Shown: positions 32,460 to 44,806 of the stretch, piece after piece
Position numbering within the stretch: the stretch's first letter is position 1
Layout of the letters: every line of letters starts with the position of its first letter
From: Simmondsia chinensis
Taxonomy: Eukaryota; Streptophyta; Magnoliopsida; Caryophyllales; Simmondsiaceae
Assembly (NCBI GenBank): GCA_018398585.1
Contig: JAGTTD010000011.1
Location: 21,494,926 to 21,558,925, forward strand
DNA length: 64,000 nucleotides
Direction of reading: 5' to 3'
The notes under the pieces: model-generated
The model's input: only the letters and a program-made list of their open reading frames with translations
Told to the model about the DNA's origin: nothing
The model's database searches: none
Translations under genes and position numbers: made by a program

Positions 32460-34181
32460 ATGTCAGATTTCAGAATCGCTGGACCCTTTAGAAAATATTA
32501 ACAAAACAACCCAGTACTAGTTTACATGTTGTTAATTCAAAAGAAGTTTCAAAAGAAATTACAAACCCAAAAGATTTTATTAACTGGAGCATTCCAAATG
32601 AAGATTTAGAATCAATTTATGAAATTGGTACTTTTGATTTCAAAATGGCTTTTTTATGTAAAACACATGAACAAGCAATGAATCTTGATAACGAAGCCCA
32701 AACAGTTCAATTACTTTCAAATTTATCCATTCAAAAATATATTGCAAAAGGTTTTCATTATATCCACTATGGATTAGTTCAAGTTGCTGTTGTTCCATTA
32801 GCAAGGTCAGGACACAGCCAACCAGTTATGTTAAGTCTTAGAGATTCAACATATTTAAAATATGAAGAATCTTTGTTGGCTATTGTTCAAACAAATTTAC
32901 ACAATGGAGCAATTTATTTCAATTGTTATCCAAACTTCTCGGTTCCTCTTCGAGATCCGACAATTTTAAACACTTTAGTTTTAGATATTAATTTACCAAA
33001 TGTTGATATTCAAGAAAATAGATAAAACTTTGTTCTCATCTATAGAATTTATTTCAGGCTTTTAGGAAGCCATCTTAACCCAAAATGTCTCAAACAATTT
33101 CCACTGGGAGAAATTTTAGTTCTTGAGGTTCAGGCTGAACAAGCTTCAACCTTTACTCCAAAATGTCTCAAATGGAATGAGATAACCATTCCAGAAATTT
33201 GGAGGATTGACAATCCTCAACCTCCGAGAAATATTGCAAGAAGACAAGTTCAACAAATTACTGAAGAACATGATGGTAAAATTACCATTAAGTTTGAATC
33301 AGGAAAACAAACAATTATTTCAAACTTTTCTCAAATAGAATCTTCAAAACAATCAACTTCATCCTTTCCATGCAATAAGGAAGAAGATTTTCAAAATACT
33401 TCTACTTCAAGGTTTAGAAGAATACGATTTAATTCCCCTCTGGCCGAACTAGTATTTCAAAATGATTCATTTGCAAATCCAAATTCTCCAACTGCTTCTC
33501 AAATGAGACCTCCTTCAATAATTGTTTTAACAAAAGATTTTACAATAAACAAAGAATTTTTAAGCAATGAATTTGAATCTGATCAAAATAAAGTCAAAAG
33601 ACATTGGTACTTTCAAGCTTTTACCAAGGAATCAACATTCAAAATTAGAGAAAATTATTACAAAGAATTGAATCAATTAAAATGTAATATTCTCTTTTGC
33701 AAATGGTTAGAATCATACACATCAAGAAATCAAATACCAAATCCATTTATAAAAAAATTCGTAAATGTTAACACAAACCCTACAACCAAATGGTTAACAA
33801 CAGATGGACAAATCATTTAAACTATTCATCCACCTACAAAAAATTTAATAATGAATGTTCAAAATCAGGAAGTGGTCACTACTCCTTTCCGTGGGGGAAG
33901 AGAGGAAAAAGATAATTCACCACCTACAATCAAAGACATTAATAAAATTTATGAACAAAACAATTTTCAAGCTTTAAATCTCAAAATAATTTCAGAACAA
34001 TTAAATTCAATACATAACAATGTAGTAAATAACAAAGATAAGCAGAAATTAGAACAATCTTCAATAGTTCAAACATTACCTCAACCAACATATATAAATT
34101 ACACAATTCCAGAACTCATACCTCAAAGTTACCCTATTCAACAGAGTTTTCCAACTCCACAATCACAAACCAACCCGTTCT
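32460..34181 (+). pseudogene. Component B ORF1 without zinc-knuckle region (copy P4)
   Basis: The ATG is at 32460; a small deletion near 32493 shifts the frame. The MP core is open from 32645 to 33025 and the post-MP block from 33503 to 33820. The coiled coil and Pro/Gln-rich part are open from 33851 to 34183. At 34181 the sequence jumps from the Pro/Gln-rich segment straight to the region just before ORF2, through shared TTCT. About 570 bases, including the whole knuckle and tail, are gone. Confidence 0.9.
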
Positions 34182-34226
34182 AAGGATTATTATCAAACAG
34201 GTACTCTGATCTTTTATTTGAAGGAA

Positions 34227-36661
34227 ATGAAGAAGGCAGATAAAGGTAAAAGGAAGATTCAATCTGCTTGTGACTGTGTAATAACCTTCAAACCCCATCC
34301 TCACTCCTCCTTAATTAATATCCCTACTCAAAACCCTCTTGAAATTCAAAATACAAATATTGTCTCAAATCCCTGCTCTACAGCCGCAACAGAATCTTCA
34401 AATCTTCTCCCATTCAAACCTTTTGACCCTCCTCAATTCTTCAATCAAAAAATCCAAAACACATTACTAAAACAAGCAAGCCAATACATCTCAAAACCAC
34501 AGAAAGAGCACCTGCTGGTAATAAGACAAAACAACCCCCTGTCGCATGATGATATCAAAAATTTTGCCAAAACTATTTTCCCAAAAAATTTCTATTGGTT
34601 TCCTGATGATATTCAGAAAACCCGTGAATTTTATGAACTCATTTTGATAGATACTGGATCTGTTTAGATTAAACATCACAAGTGTGATAATGAGCAAATT
34701 CAATTCTCAAATTGCAAAATTAAATAAATTTTAGGTCTCAAAGATTTTGGTCAAAATCATTACAGACCAAAAAGGTTTTCAAAACCTTACACTCCAAATA
34801 GTTTTACCTATTTTGATTACAAAACAGCTTGGTCCAAAACTTTTCTTTATCAACCCCTTGATCATACTTGGGTTTTCCAAATTACACAGAAATTTCAAAT
34901 ATTTCCAATGTGGTTTTATGAATGGTGGCATTTTGGAAGCACCATTGATATCTACCCTGTTATGGTAAAAATTTTTGATGATATTTACTCAAATTATTCT
35001 CAAAGTGAACCACTGGACTCTATTTTACACTTTCATTCAATTTTTCAAATACCATGGATCTTAGGCTGGTCCTATGCATATAGTCAAATTTTAAGTCAAC
35101 CCTATCCTCTTTCATTAGTTAGGGAATTCAGAATCAAATGGTGGGATAATTTTGTTTTCAAAGAAAATTATACCCCCAAAAACTTTTTAAATTACCTTGA
35201 ACAACATTTTCAAATGCCTAATTTAGAATCTCCAAATATTTCAAATATCTCAACATTATTTTCTTATCTAGCAATATTAGGTTCAAATGAGGCTTCTGTG
35301 ATCTCAAGTCATCATTCTTCTACTACTACCAAGGACCTATCCCTTCTGCACAACCAAACCCCTGATATTATTTTCCTTCAAACTGAATTACAAAAACAAA
35401 TTGCTGAATGTGTCAACCTTAGACAATAAATCCTTGTTCTACAAAAACAAATTGATTATCGAACAAAACCTCCTAATTGGAACAATTTTTCATTAACCTA
35501 TGAATTCACAAAACCAAGGATCTTTTTCGTCCCTCAAAAATTCCTCAATAATTTACCTTTGGATGTTGTTTCTCATATTGCTTTTGTTACTCAATGCAGT
35601 AATAATAGGCTCCTTATTAAAATACAAAAACTCCTCCAAGATTTATCCAACAATGAGATTGATATTCCCGGCCTAACCTACTAATGGTGTACCTATTATC
35701 ATTTCCAAGCAGAATGTATACAAACTCAAAATTGCCTCAATCCTTCTGACCTCAAGCGAGATTGCCCTGGTCATCTAACCTATTTAATTGTACGTGTTTG
35801 CATTGACTATGAAATCTATCGCCCAATGACCCTTATCCATAAAGACCAAGAAATTGCTCTAACCGCCCAAAAATTTTTGGATTATGGATTCCTTCACCAA
35901 TTGGTTTTTACAAAACCTGATCAAACTAATCAGTTTGGCAGAAAACTCAAATACGTAGTTCAAAAAAATTTTTAAGAAGGAGCCGTCACTGTTGACGTTA
36001 CAATTCAATCAAAAGCTGTAGAATTTTACGATATCTCTACTTTCCCTGCTCAATATAGAATGCTTATTTATGGATCACCTATTAGGCATTCTCTTCTCCC
36101 TTCTGATAGCCCATGGCCATGTCCAAATAATTCCATAGCTGTACAAATTCAGCATTGGAGAGCAAGGGAAGCTGATGATATTACTATAAGTCCTGATACT
36201 ACAATAGGAAAAAATCACAATGTTTTTGGTAATTTCCGTGTCTCAGAGGGTTTTACTCAAAAAATCATTTCTTACAGCAAAAATTTTGATGTTCCCTTTC
36301 TTGTTGAAACTAAACAAAACTTTTTATTTAAGATATATGAAAGACTCAAAGAACAGGATCCCATAAATTGGTATATTAATCCCTTCTAATCCTTTTTGGC
36401 CACTGATTCTTTATCAAAATTCTTCAAATCAAAAATAAACCCATTCAAATTTTCAGTTATGATTCTCAAGGCATTCTTAAAACCCCTTCAAAATCTCATC
36501 CTAACAAGGCTTCACCCTCAAATTCTACAAAGTCCAAATCCACAACAAAAATTTCAAAAGAAGTTATGGCTCAACTCCTTCAATAAATTCAAAATTCCTC
36601 CTCTGATAATAATAATGAAGATATCAGTTCCAGTCAGAGTGACCCGTTCAATTTATTTTAG
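34227..36661 (+). pseudogene. ORF2 type I (copy P4)
   Basis: The ATG is at 34227; the acceptor-like site is degraded to TTTGAAG. The N-terminal part is open to about 34667 (FYWFPDDIQKTREFYELILI). A block from 34908 to 35429 carries WFYEWWHFG, IPWILGWSYAYSQ and the coiled coil. The cysteine motif region (about 35710-35770) is present with changes. The C-terminal block 36060-36389 is open to the usual in-frame stop, and the tail runs to TAG at 36659-36661. Several stops make it non-functional. Confidence 0.87.
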
Positions 36662-36875
36662 CATTTCAAATTTTCTTCCATATACTTCAAATTCAAAGCC
36701 TTCTTTAATTTGGATGGCAAAATTTTCTAAAGTTGCATAGTAACTAAAATAATTCAAATAGTTGCATAGTAACTCATATAATTCAAATAGTTGCACAGTA
36801 TGGCTCATTTATTTCAAAAGGATGGATGGCAATTATTTCAAAAGTTGCACAGTTATGGCATGTGCTAATTCAGAT
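36662..36875 (+). promoter_or_regulatory. Upstream half of promoter, TATA box deleted
   Basis: The GTTGCAcAGTa direct repeats are present (about 36730-36860). Around 36876 the sequence jumps to the last 50 bases of a leader, so the TATA box, poly(A) region and PBS are missing. Confidence 0.7.
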
Positions 36876-37866
36876 TTTAAGACTATTAGGTAACTGCTGA
36901 ACCCATATAACTAAAGCTGTAACCATGTCAGGTTTTAGAATCGCTGGACCCTTTAGGAAAATATTTACAAAACAACCCAGTACTAGTTTACATGTTGTTA
37001 ATTCAAAAGAAGTTTCAAAAGAAATTACAAACCCAAAAGATTTTATTAACCGGAGCATTCCAAATGAGGATTTAGAATCAATTTATCAAATTGGTACTTT
37101 TGACTTCAAAATGGCTTTTTCATGTAAAACAAATGAACAAGCAATGAATATTGATAACGAAGCCCAAGCAGTTCAATTACTCTCAAATTTATCTATTCAA
37201 AGATATATTGCAAAAATTTTTCATTATATCCACTATGGATTATTTCCAGTTGATGTTGTTCCATTAGCAAGGTCAGGACACAACCAACCAGTTATATTAA
37301 GTCTTAGAGATTCAACATATTTAAAATATGAAAAATCTTTATTGGCTATTGTTCAAACAAATTTACACAATGGACCAATTTATTTCAATTGTTATCCAAA
37401 CTTCTCAGTTTCTCTTTGAGATCCGACAATTTTAAGCACTTTAGTTTTGGATATTAATTTACCAAATGTTGATATTCAAGAAAATAGACAAAACTTTGTT
37501 CTCATCTATAGAATTTATTTCAGGCTTTTAGGAAGCCATCTTAACCCAAAATGTCTCAAACAATCTCCTCCTGGAGAATTTTAGTTCTTGAGGTTCATGC
37601 TGAACAAGCTTCAACCTTTACTCCAAAATGCCTCAAATGGAATGAGATAACCATTCCAGAAATTTGGAGGATTGACAACCCTCAAGCTCTATGAAATATT
37701 GCAAGAAGTCAAGTTCAACAAATTACTGAAGAGCCTGATGGTAAAATTACCATTAAGTTTGAATCAGGAAAACAAACAATCATTTCAAGCCCTTCTCAAA
37801 TAGAATCTTTGAGACAATCAAATTTATCCATCCAAAAATATATTGCAAAAGGTTTTCATTATATCT
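36876..37866 (+). pseudogene. Movement protein fragment (copy P5)
   Basis: Only the leader end plus MP remain; ATG at 36925. It is open for 164 codons to 37419 with NGPIYFNCYPNFSVSL, then a stop and frameshifts. At about 37822 the sequence returns to an earlier MP segment (NLSIQKYIAKGFHYI), an internal repeat, and at 37866 it meets a minus-strand PBS. Confidence 0.88.
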
Positions 37867-38038
37867 AGGCTCTGATACCAATTAGGGGGCAGGATCGACG
37901 ATGGGGAAAATAGACACAATCGGAAAATATGAACAAAGACAGGGACAGAAGAAGACGAAAAGCTTGAATTTATTGATTGCAAAATTTGAACATGGCTTAA
38001 GTACAAAATAGTAATTGAAAATACTTCTACGTTTGATT
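37867..38038 (-). terminator. Inverted PBS and poly(A) fragment
   Basis: The PBS is at 37868-37880 (minus strand, perfect) and AATAAA at 37969-37974. Only this fragment, of about 170 bases, is inverted within a plus-strand array. Confidence 0.82.
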
Positions 38039-38257
38039 TCAAAATGGGTTGTATTCTATCGAACATAGCATTTCCAAATTGTCAGACCCTTTAGGAAGGG
38101 ACAGAAGAAGACAAAAATATCTCAAAAGTGGGAAAAATTCAGAGGATCCTAAACATAGTTTGAAAAGGGTTTTGAAAGCACAATCATAAACTGGGGATTG
38201 GTGCTTTTGATTATCCGTTAATTTGTCAAATTTGAGCTTGGGCTTTAGAATCAATTT
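38039..38257. other. Micro-mosaic of short viral scraps
   Basis: The region holds short strings that match separate parts of the units, such as GACCCTTTAGGAA (MP start), GGGACAGAAGAAGAC (terminal repeat) and TTATCCGTTAATTTG (ORF1). No ORF of interest and no clear host sequence is seen. Confidence 0.6.
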
Positions 38258-39136
38258 ACTGAAGAACCTGATGGTAAAATTACCATTAAGTTTGAATCCG
38301 GAAAACAAACAATTATTTCAAACTCTTCTCAAGTAGAATCTTCAAAACAATCAACTTCATCCTTTCCATACAATAAGGAAGAAGATTTTCAAAATACTTC
38401 TACTTCAAGGTTTAGAGGAATATGATTTAATTCCCCTCTAGCCGAACCAGTATTTCAAAATGATTCATTTTCAAATTCAAATTCTCCAACTGCTTCTCAA
38501 ATGAGACCTCCTTCAATAAATGTTTTAACAAAAGATTTTACAATAAACAAATAATTTTTAAGTAATGAATTTGAATCTGATCAAAATAAAGTTAAAAGAC
38601 ATTGGTACTTTCAAACTTTTACAAAGGAATCAACAATTAAAATTAGAGAAACGTATTATAAAGAATTGAATCAATTAAACTGTAATATTCCCTTTTTCAA
38701 ATGGTTAGAATCATACACATCAAGAAATTAAATACTAAATCCGTTTATAAAAAATTTCATAAATGTTAACACAAATCCTACCACCAAATGATTAACAACA
38801 GGTGGACAAATCATTCAAATTATTCATCCTTCCGCAAAAAATTTAATAATCAATGTTCAAAATCAGGAAGTGGTCACTACTCCTTTCAGTGGGGGAAGAC
38901 AGAAAAAAGACGATTCACCACCTACAATCAAAGACATAAATAAAATTTATGAACAAAATAATTTTCAAGCTTTAAATCTCAAAACAATTTCGGAATAATT
39001 AAATTCAATACATAACAACGTAGTAAATAACAAAGATAAGCAGAAATTGGAACAATCTCCAATAGTTCAAACATTACCTCAACCAACATATACAAATTAC
39101 ACAATTCCACAACCCATACCTCAAAGTTACCCTATT
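38258..39136 (+). pseudogene. ORF1 fragment: MP C-terminus to coiled coil
   Basis: It begins inside the EEPDGKITIKFESGKQTI segment and runs through the post-MP block and coiled coil to the Pro/Gln-rich part (QPIPQSYPI). Stops occur at about 38425, 38552, 38730 and 38996. It is joined at 39136 to component A sequence, but not at the point where A and B normally part. Confidence 0.85.
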
Positions 39137-39215
39137 GGAATGGTTATACAATTTGCCATTTGATTGTAAAATTTGAAGTACATGGGAAATACACAATTAC
39201 ACAATTCTTGTGTTG
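39137..39215. other. Mosaic junction before RNase H fragment
   Basis: About 80 bases are made of short repeats (ACACAATTACACAATTC) and a scrap of the TTTGAAGTACATGG segment found near ORF2 ends. No gene. Confidence 0.55.
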
Positions 39216-39880
39216 TAATTGCAATAGAGTTTGCAGAGAAATTTCCAAATGATTTAAAGGATAAAATTCAATTACAAAGGTTTTTGGGATGTTTAAATTA
39301 CGTTGCTGATTTCTTCCCTAACCTTCAGAATATGTGTCAACCAATATACCAAAGGCTTCAAAAGAATCCTCTTCCTTGGACAGAGGATCATACTAAGATA
39401 GTGCAAACACTAAAACAGAGAGTCAAAACCCTTCCATGCCTAGCCCTTCCAAATCCAAAAGCGTTTTTCATAGTAGAAACTGATGCGTCAGATATAGGTT
39501 ATGGTGGTATACTCAAACAAAAGGTGGATTCCAACCCCGAGCAAATAATCAGATTTCATTCAGGACTCTGGCTTGGAGCCCAAAAAAATTATTCAACAAT
39601 CAAAAAAGAAGTTTTATCTATTGTTTTATGTATTTCAAAATTTCAAGATGATTTATATAACAAAACTTTCCTCTTGAGAATTGATTGCAAATCTGCAAAA
39701 GAAGTTTTACAAAATGATGTAAAAAATATAGTTTCAAACGAAATTTTTGCAAGATGGCAAGCTATGCTTTCTGTGTTTGATTTTCAAATTGAATTCATAA
39801 AAGGAGAAAATAACTCATTACCAGACTTCCTTTCGAGAGAGTTTCTTCAAAACCGTAATTCAATTCAATTACTTTCCTAG
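39216..39880 (+). pseudogene. RT connection and RNase H fragment (component A copy A2)
   Basis: It is open for the entire 222 codons. It starts downstream of the YIDD motif at AIEFAEKFPNDLKDK and holds LNYVADFFPN, then RNase H with ETDASDIGYGG, KKEVLSIVL, RIDCKSAKEVL and SLPDFLSREF. All four acidic catalytic positions (D-E-D-D) are visible, so this is the best-preserved RNase H of the window. It stops at a TAG at about 39878, in the motif that carries CCAG in the other copies, just before ORF2. MP, capsid, protease and the RT fingers and palm are absent. Confidence 0.9.
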
Positions 39881-39884
39881 GAGA

Positions 39885-40975
39885 ATGTCAAAAGACAAGG
39901 AAAAGGAAAGATTCAATCTGCTGAAGACTATGCAATGGCCTTCAAACCCCATCCTCAATCTTCTTCAATCAATATCCCAGTTCAAAACCCTTTTGAAATT
40001 CTCAATGATGACTTTCCTCCAATCTCCTACTCTGCAGCTTTTACAAAATCTCCAAATCCTCTCTTAATTAGGCCTTCTCAATCTCTTAATCAAAGACTCC
40101 AAAATACTTTACCCTCTCAAACAAATCAATATTTCTCAAAACCTCATCTTGAACACCTTTTCCTCACCAAACAAAAGGAACCTCTTCCTTCAACTGGAAT
40201 TCAAAACTTAGTCAAAGCAACCTTTCCTGACAATTTTCAATAGCTTCCAGATGATATTCAAAGAACCCAAAAGTTCTGTGAATTAATTTTGGTTGATTCA
40301 GGTTCTGTCCTTATTAAATATGAAAAATGTGATAAGAGACAAACCCAATATTCAAAATGCAAAATTTTAAATATTTGGGATATCAAATATTTTGGCCACA
40401 CTACTTTTACTGCAAAACAATTTTCTCAAATTTTTATTCCAACTGGTTACACTTGCCAAGATTACAAATTGGATTGGTTTAGAACTTTTTTATTCCGACC
40501 TTTTGATCATTCTTGGTTCTTTCAATTTCAGAAAAAATCAAGAACTTTTTCTGCATAGTTTTATGAATGGCGGCGCTTTTTTGGAAGCACTACTAACATA
40601 TTCCCTGCAAATGCTCAAACCTTATTCAATATTTATTCAAAACACTCAGAGGATGATCCTCTAAATTCAATTATAAATTTTCATTCAAATTTTCAAATTC
40701 CTTGGATACTTTGTTGGTCTTCCAAGATAGCTTAATTTTTGGAACAACTGTATCCTTTATCTCTGGTTCGAGAATTCAAAATTAAATGGTGGGATAAATA
40801 TGTCCTTGAACATGATTGTACCGCTGATTCTTTGTCAAAATTCTTCAAAAACAAAAATAAACCCATTCAAATTTTCGGTCATGATTCTCAAGGCATTCTT
40901 AAAACCCCTTCAAAATCTCATCCTAAAAAGGCTTCACCCTCAAATTCTACAAAGTCCAAATCCACAACAAATAGT
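39885..40975 (+). pseudogene. ORF2 type III (component A copy A2), tail truncated
   Basis: The ATG is at 39885 (MSKDKEKERFN in a shifted frame soon after). The main body is open at 39935-40243 (AFKPHPQSSSINIPVQNPFE) and at 40289-40558. EFKIKWWDKYVLEHDCTADS runs at 40765-40830 directly into the LSKFFKNKNKPIQIFGHDSQ tail, confirming the short form without the insert. It breaks off near 40975 inside the tail. Confidence 0.85.
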
Positions 40976-41009
40976 TTTACATAGTTTTACTCAATATTCA
41001 CTGCAAAGA

Positions 41010-41573
41010 CAGGGACCCTTTAGAATCAATTTATCAAATTGGTACTTTTGATTTCAAAATGGCTTTTTCATGTAAAACACATGAACAAGCAATGAATATT
41101 GACAACGAAGCCCAAACAGTTCAATTACTTTCAAATTTATCCATTCAAAAATATATTGCTAAAGGTTCTCATTATATCCACTATGGATTAGTTTAAGTTG
41201 CTGTTGTTTCATTAGTAAGGTCTGGACACAACCAGCCAGTTATATAAAGTCTTAGAGATTCAACATATTTAAAATATGAAGAATCTTTATCGGCTATTGT
41301 CCAAACCAATTTACACAACGAATTTATTTCAATTGTTATCCAAACTTCTCAGTTTCACTTCAAGATCCGACAATTTTAAACACTTTAGTTTTAGATATTA
41401 ATTTACCAAATGTTGATATTCAAGAAAATAGACAAAACTTTGTTCTCATCTATAGAATTTATTTAAGGCTTTTAGGAAGCCATCTTAACCCAAAATGTCT
41501 CAAACAACCTCCACCAGGAGAAACTTTAGTTCTTGAGGTTCAAACTCAACAAGCTTCAACCTTTACTCCAAAA
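41010..41573 (+). pseudogene. Movement protein fragment
   Basis: It covers MP from LESIYQIGTFDFKMAFSC to about VQTQQASTFTPK. Stops occur at about 41191 and 41247, and a deletion at about 41318. The sequence just before it (40976-41009) is a scrap mix. It is joined at about 41574 to other scraps and then a terminal repeat. Confidence 0.85.
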
Positions 41574-41840
41574 TTTAATAATCGATGTTCAAACGTAAGG
41601 TTAAACTAGTACTAAAACTATGTTTTTGAATTTCCTTTGTACTTCCGTCTCAATATCTGTAAGTTTCATATGTATTTTAATCTTATGCTTGTATTTTCAA
41701 TTTCTGTTTTGTACTAAAACTATGTTCAAATTTTACAATCAATAAATTCCCTCTTTCTCGTCTTCTTCTACCCCTGTCTTTGCTCATATTTTCCGATTGT
41801 GTCCATTTTTCCTTCGTCTTCGTCGATCTTGTCCCCTAAT
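41574..41840 (+). terminator. Scrap junction and terminal repeat (upstream of P6)
   Basis: Bases 41574-41635 are a mosaic. The donor-like GTAAGT lies at 41659-41664 and AATAAA at 41741-41746. The TATA box is absent. Confidence 0.75.
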
Positions 41841-42112
41841 TGGTATCAGAGAAAAGTTTAAGGTGTTTTCAATAGTAATTTCATGGAAATACTGTTAAGC
41901 ACTTATTAGGAACAATTTGCTGTTAAAGCACTTATTAGGAGCATTGGTAAGCCGGTAGTGTAGCGTTGGTAAGCCCGTTTGTGAGGTGTTCCCGTTACTG
42001 GGTCGCTGGTGTTCCCGTTCTCAACAGTGTCAAATAGTAAAACTGTTCTCAATAGTGTTAAATAGTAAGACTGTTAGGTAACTGCTAAACCCATATAACT
42101 AAGGCTGTAACT
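41841..42112 (+). promoter_or_regulatory. Primer-binding site and leader (P6)
   Basis: The PBS at 41841-41853 matches the first eleven bases of TGGTATCAGAGCC, then differs (AGAAAAG). The leader has two GCGTTGGTAAGCC-like repeats and two GGTGTTCCCGTT repeats. Confidence 0.82.
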
Positions 42113-44804
42113 ATGTCAGGTTTCAGAATCGCTGGCCCCTTTAGGAAAATATTTACAAAACAACCCAGTACTAGTTTACATATTGTTAATTCAAAAGAAG
42201 TTTCAAAAGAAATTACAAACCCAAAAGATTTTATTAAGTGGAGCATTCCAAATGACGATTGAGAATCAATTTATCAAATTGGTACTTTTGATTTCAAAAT
42301 GGCTTTTTCATGTAAAACACATGAACAAGCAATGAATATTGATAACGAAGCCCAAATAGTTCAATTACTTTCAAATTTATCCATTCAAAAATATATTGCA
42401 AAAGGTTTTCATTATATCCACTGTGGATTATTTCAAGTTGCTGTTGTTCCATTAGCAAGGTCAGGACACAACCAAGCAGTTATGTTAAGTCTTAGAGATT
42501 CAACATATTTAAAATATGAAGAATCTTTACTGGCTATTGTTCAAACAAATATACACAATGAACCAATTTATTTCAATTGTTACCCAAACTTCTCGGTTTC
42601 GCTTCAAGATCCGACAATTTTAAACACTTTAGTTTTAGATATTAATTTATCAAATGTTGATATTCAAGAAAATAGACAGAACTTTGTTCTCATCTATAGA
42701 ATTTATTTCAGGCTTTTCGGAAGCTATCTTATCCCAAAATGTCTCGAACAATCTCCTCCTGGAGAAACTTTAGTTCTTGATGTTCAAGCCGAAAAAGCTT
42801 CAACCTTTACTCCAAAATGTCTCAAATGGAATGAGATAACCATTCCAAAAGTTTGGAGGATTGACAACCCTCAACCTCCAAGAAATATTGCAAGAAGACA
42901 AGTTCAACAAATTACTGAAGAACCTGATGGTAAAATTACCATTAAGTTTGAATCAGGAAAACAAACAATCATTTCAAACCCTTCTCAAATAGAATCTTCA
43001 TGACAATCAACTTCATCCTTTCCATACAATACGGAAGAAGATTTTCAAAATACTTCTACTTCGAGGTTTACAGGAATACGATTTAATTCCCCTCTAGCCG
43101 AACCAGTATTTCAAAATGATTCATTTTCAAATCCAAATTCTCCAACTGCTTCTCAAATGAAACCTTCTTCAATAAATGTTTTAACAAAAGTTTTTCCAAT
43201 AAACAAGGAATTTTTAAGCAATAAATTTGAATCTGATCAAAATAAAGTTAAAAGACATTGGTACTTTCAAACTTTTACCAAGGAATCAACAATCAAAATT
43301 AGAGAAACTTATTACAAAGAATTGAATCAATTAAAATGTAATATTCCCTTTTTCAAATGGTTAGGATCATACACATCAAGAAATCAAATACCAAATCCGT
43401 TTATAAAAAAATTCATAAATGTTAACACAAACCCTACAACCAAATGGTTAACAACAGATGGACAAATCATTCAAACTATTCATCCTCCTACAAAAAATTT
43501 AATAATCAATGTTCAAAATCAAGAAGTGGTCGCTACTCCGTTCCATCGGGGAAGAGAGGAAAAAGACAATTCACCACCTACAATCAAAGACATAAATAAA
43601 ATTTATGAACAAAACAATTTTCAAGCTTTAAATCTCAAAACAATTTCGGAACAATTAAATTCAATACATAACAACGTAGTAAATAACAAAGATAAGCAGA
43701 AATTGGAGCAATCTGCAATAGTTCAAACATTACCTCAACCAACATATACAAATTATACAATTCCACAACCCATACCTCAAAGCTACCCTATTCAACAGAG
43801 TTTTCCAACTCCACAATCACAAATAAACCCGTTCTTTCTAGGAATTCAACAACCCTCTTTCCAACCTTCCAATCTAACTCAAAAAGATAAAGAACAAATA
43901 AAACTCAGAAAACCACAAAATTCTTACGATGATATCATTGAAAGAATCACTTAAAGCACGAATTGACGGATAATCCAACAACTAGTATCCCTACAATTCA
44001 AACTATTTCAAAAGGAGAAAATGAAGTCTCAAGTAAAGAAACTTCATCATTATCCCAACCAAAAGAAAAATCAAAATCACTATGTGTTCAAAATAGTGGT
44101 TATAACTTCTAACGACCTATGGGAAAAAAACAAAAAAGAGAAAACATTCAAAACAAAAGGCAAATAGAATTCCAATTTGCCACAGGTGTAGAAAACCTGG
44201 TCATTTCATGAGAAATTGCAAAAATAATCAAACAATTATTCAAAATGAAAACCAACAGTTTCTAGATAAATTAATAGATTTATCTAACTCAACCTCAGAA
44301 ACTACAAAATATAATTCAAAAAATTCTGAAGTTCAAAAGGATACAGAAACTCAAAACTTATCTCACACTTTAAACCAAATACAAAATAAAACATTAACCC
44401 TTGATTCAACTATAAAAATAAATCACCAAAAAAAATACAACTGAATGATCAAAAATTCAAAGAATTTAAATCTAGTTTAACCTTACCAAATTCAGTAATA
44501 ATTCCCAAAACTTCTAATTTAAACTCAGAAGTAATTTTCAAAAATTCTGATGATCATTATGACAATTTACAAAAATTTGCCTTTAGCCCAGAACAAAACC
44601 TCACGCTTTGGTTTAAAGCAAATTTTCCAAAACTTCAAAGAATTTTATATTGCAAAATTCTCTTTTCAAAACTCTACTACAAATTTACAAAGACAAAGGT
44701 ATTTTTAAAACGAAAAATAGCTTTATCATGTTTTCAAAATTATTTCATACAAAACCCTTCTAAGGATTATTCTCGAACATGTATTCTGATATTTTATTTG
44801 CAAG
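42113..44804 (+). pseudogene. Component B ORF1, full length (copy P6)
   Basis: The ATG is at 42113 with an early stop near 42259. The MP is open at 42299-43003 (234 codons) with the NFSVSLQDP block, and the post-MP part to the Pro/Gln region at 43157-43954 (265 codons). The knuckle at 44178-44219 (CHRCRKPGHFMRNC) has all ligands. It carries the long LIDLSNSTSETT variant. A one-base loss near 44431 shifts the tail, but the downstream frame is open from about 44660 through the acceptor site and into ORF2, showing that ORF1 and ORF2 are in the same frame. Confidence 0.9.
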
Positions 44805-44806
44805 AA

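Noticed and set aside
38039..38257. Host single-copy DNA in the scrambled stretch
   Set aside because: Most short strings in it match viral segments, so it is better read as a micro-mosaic, although small host bits cannot be excluded.
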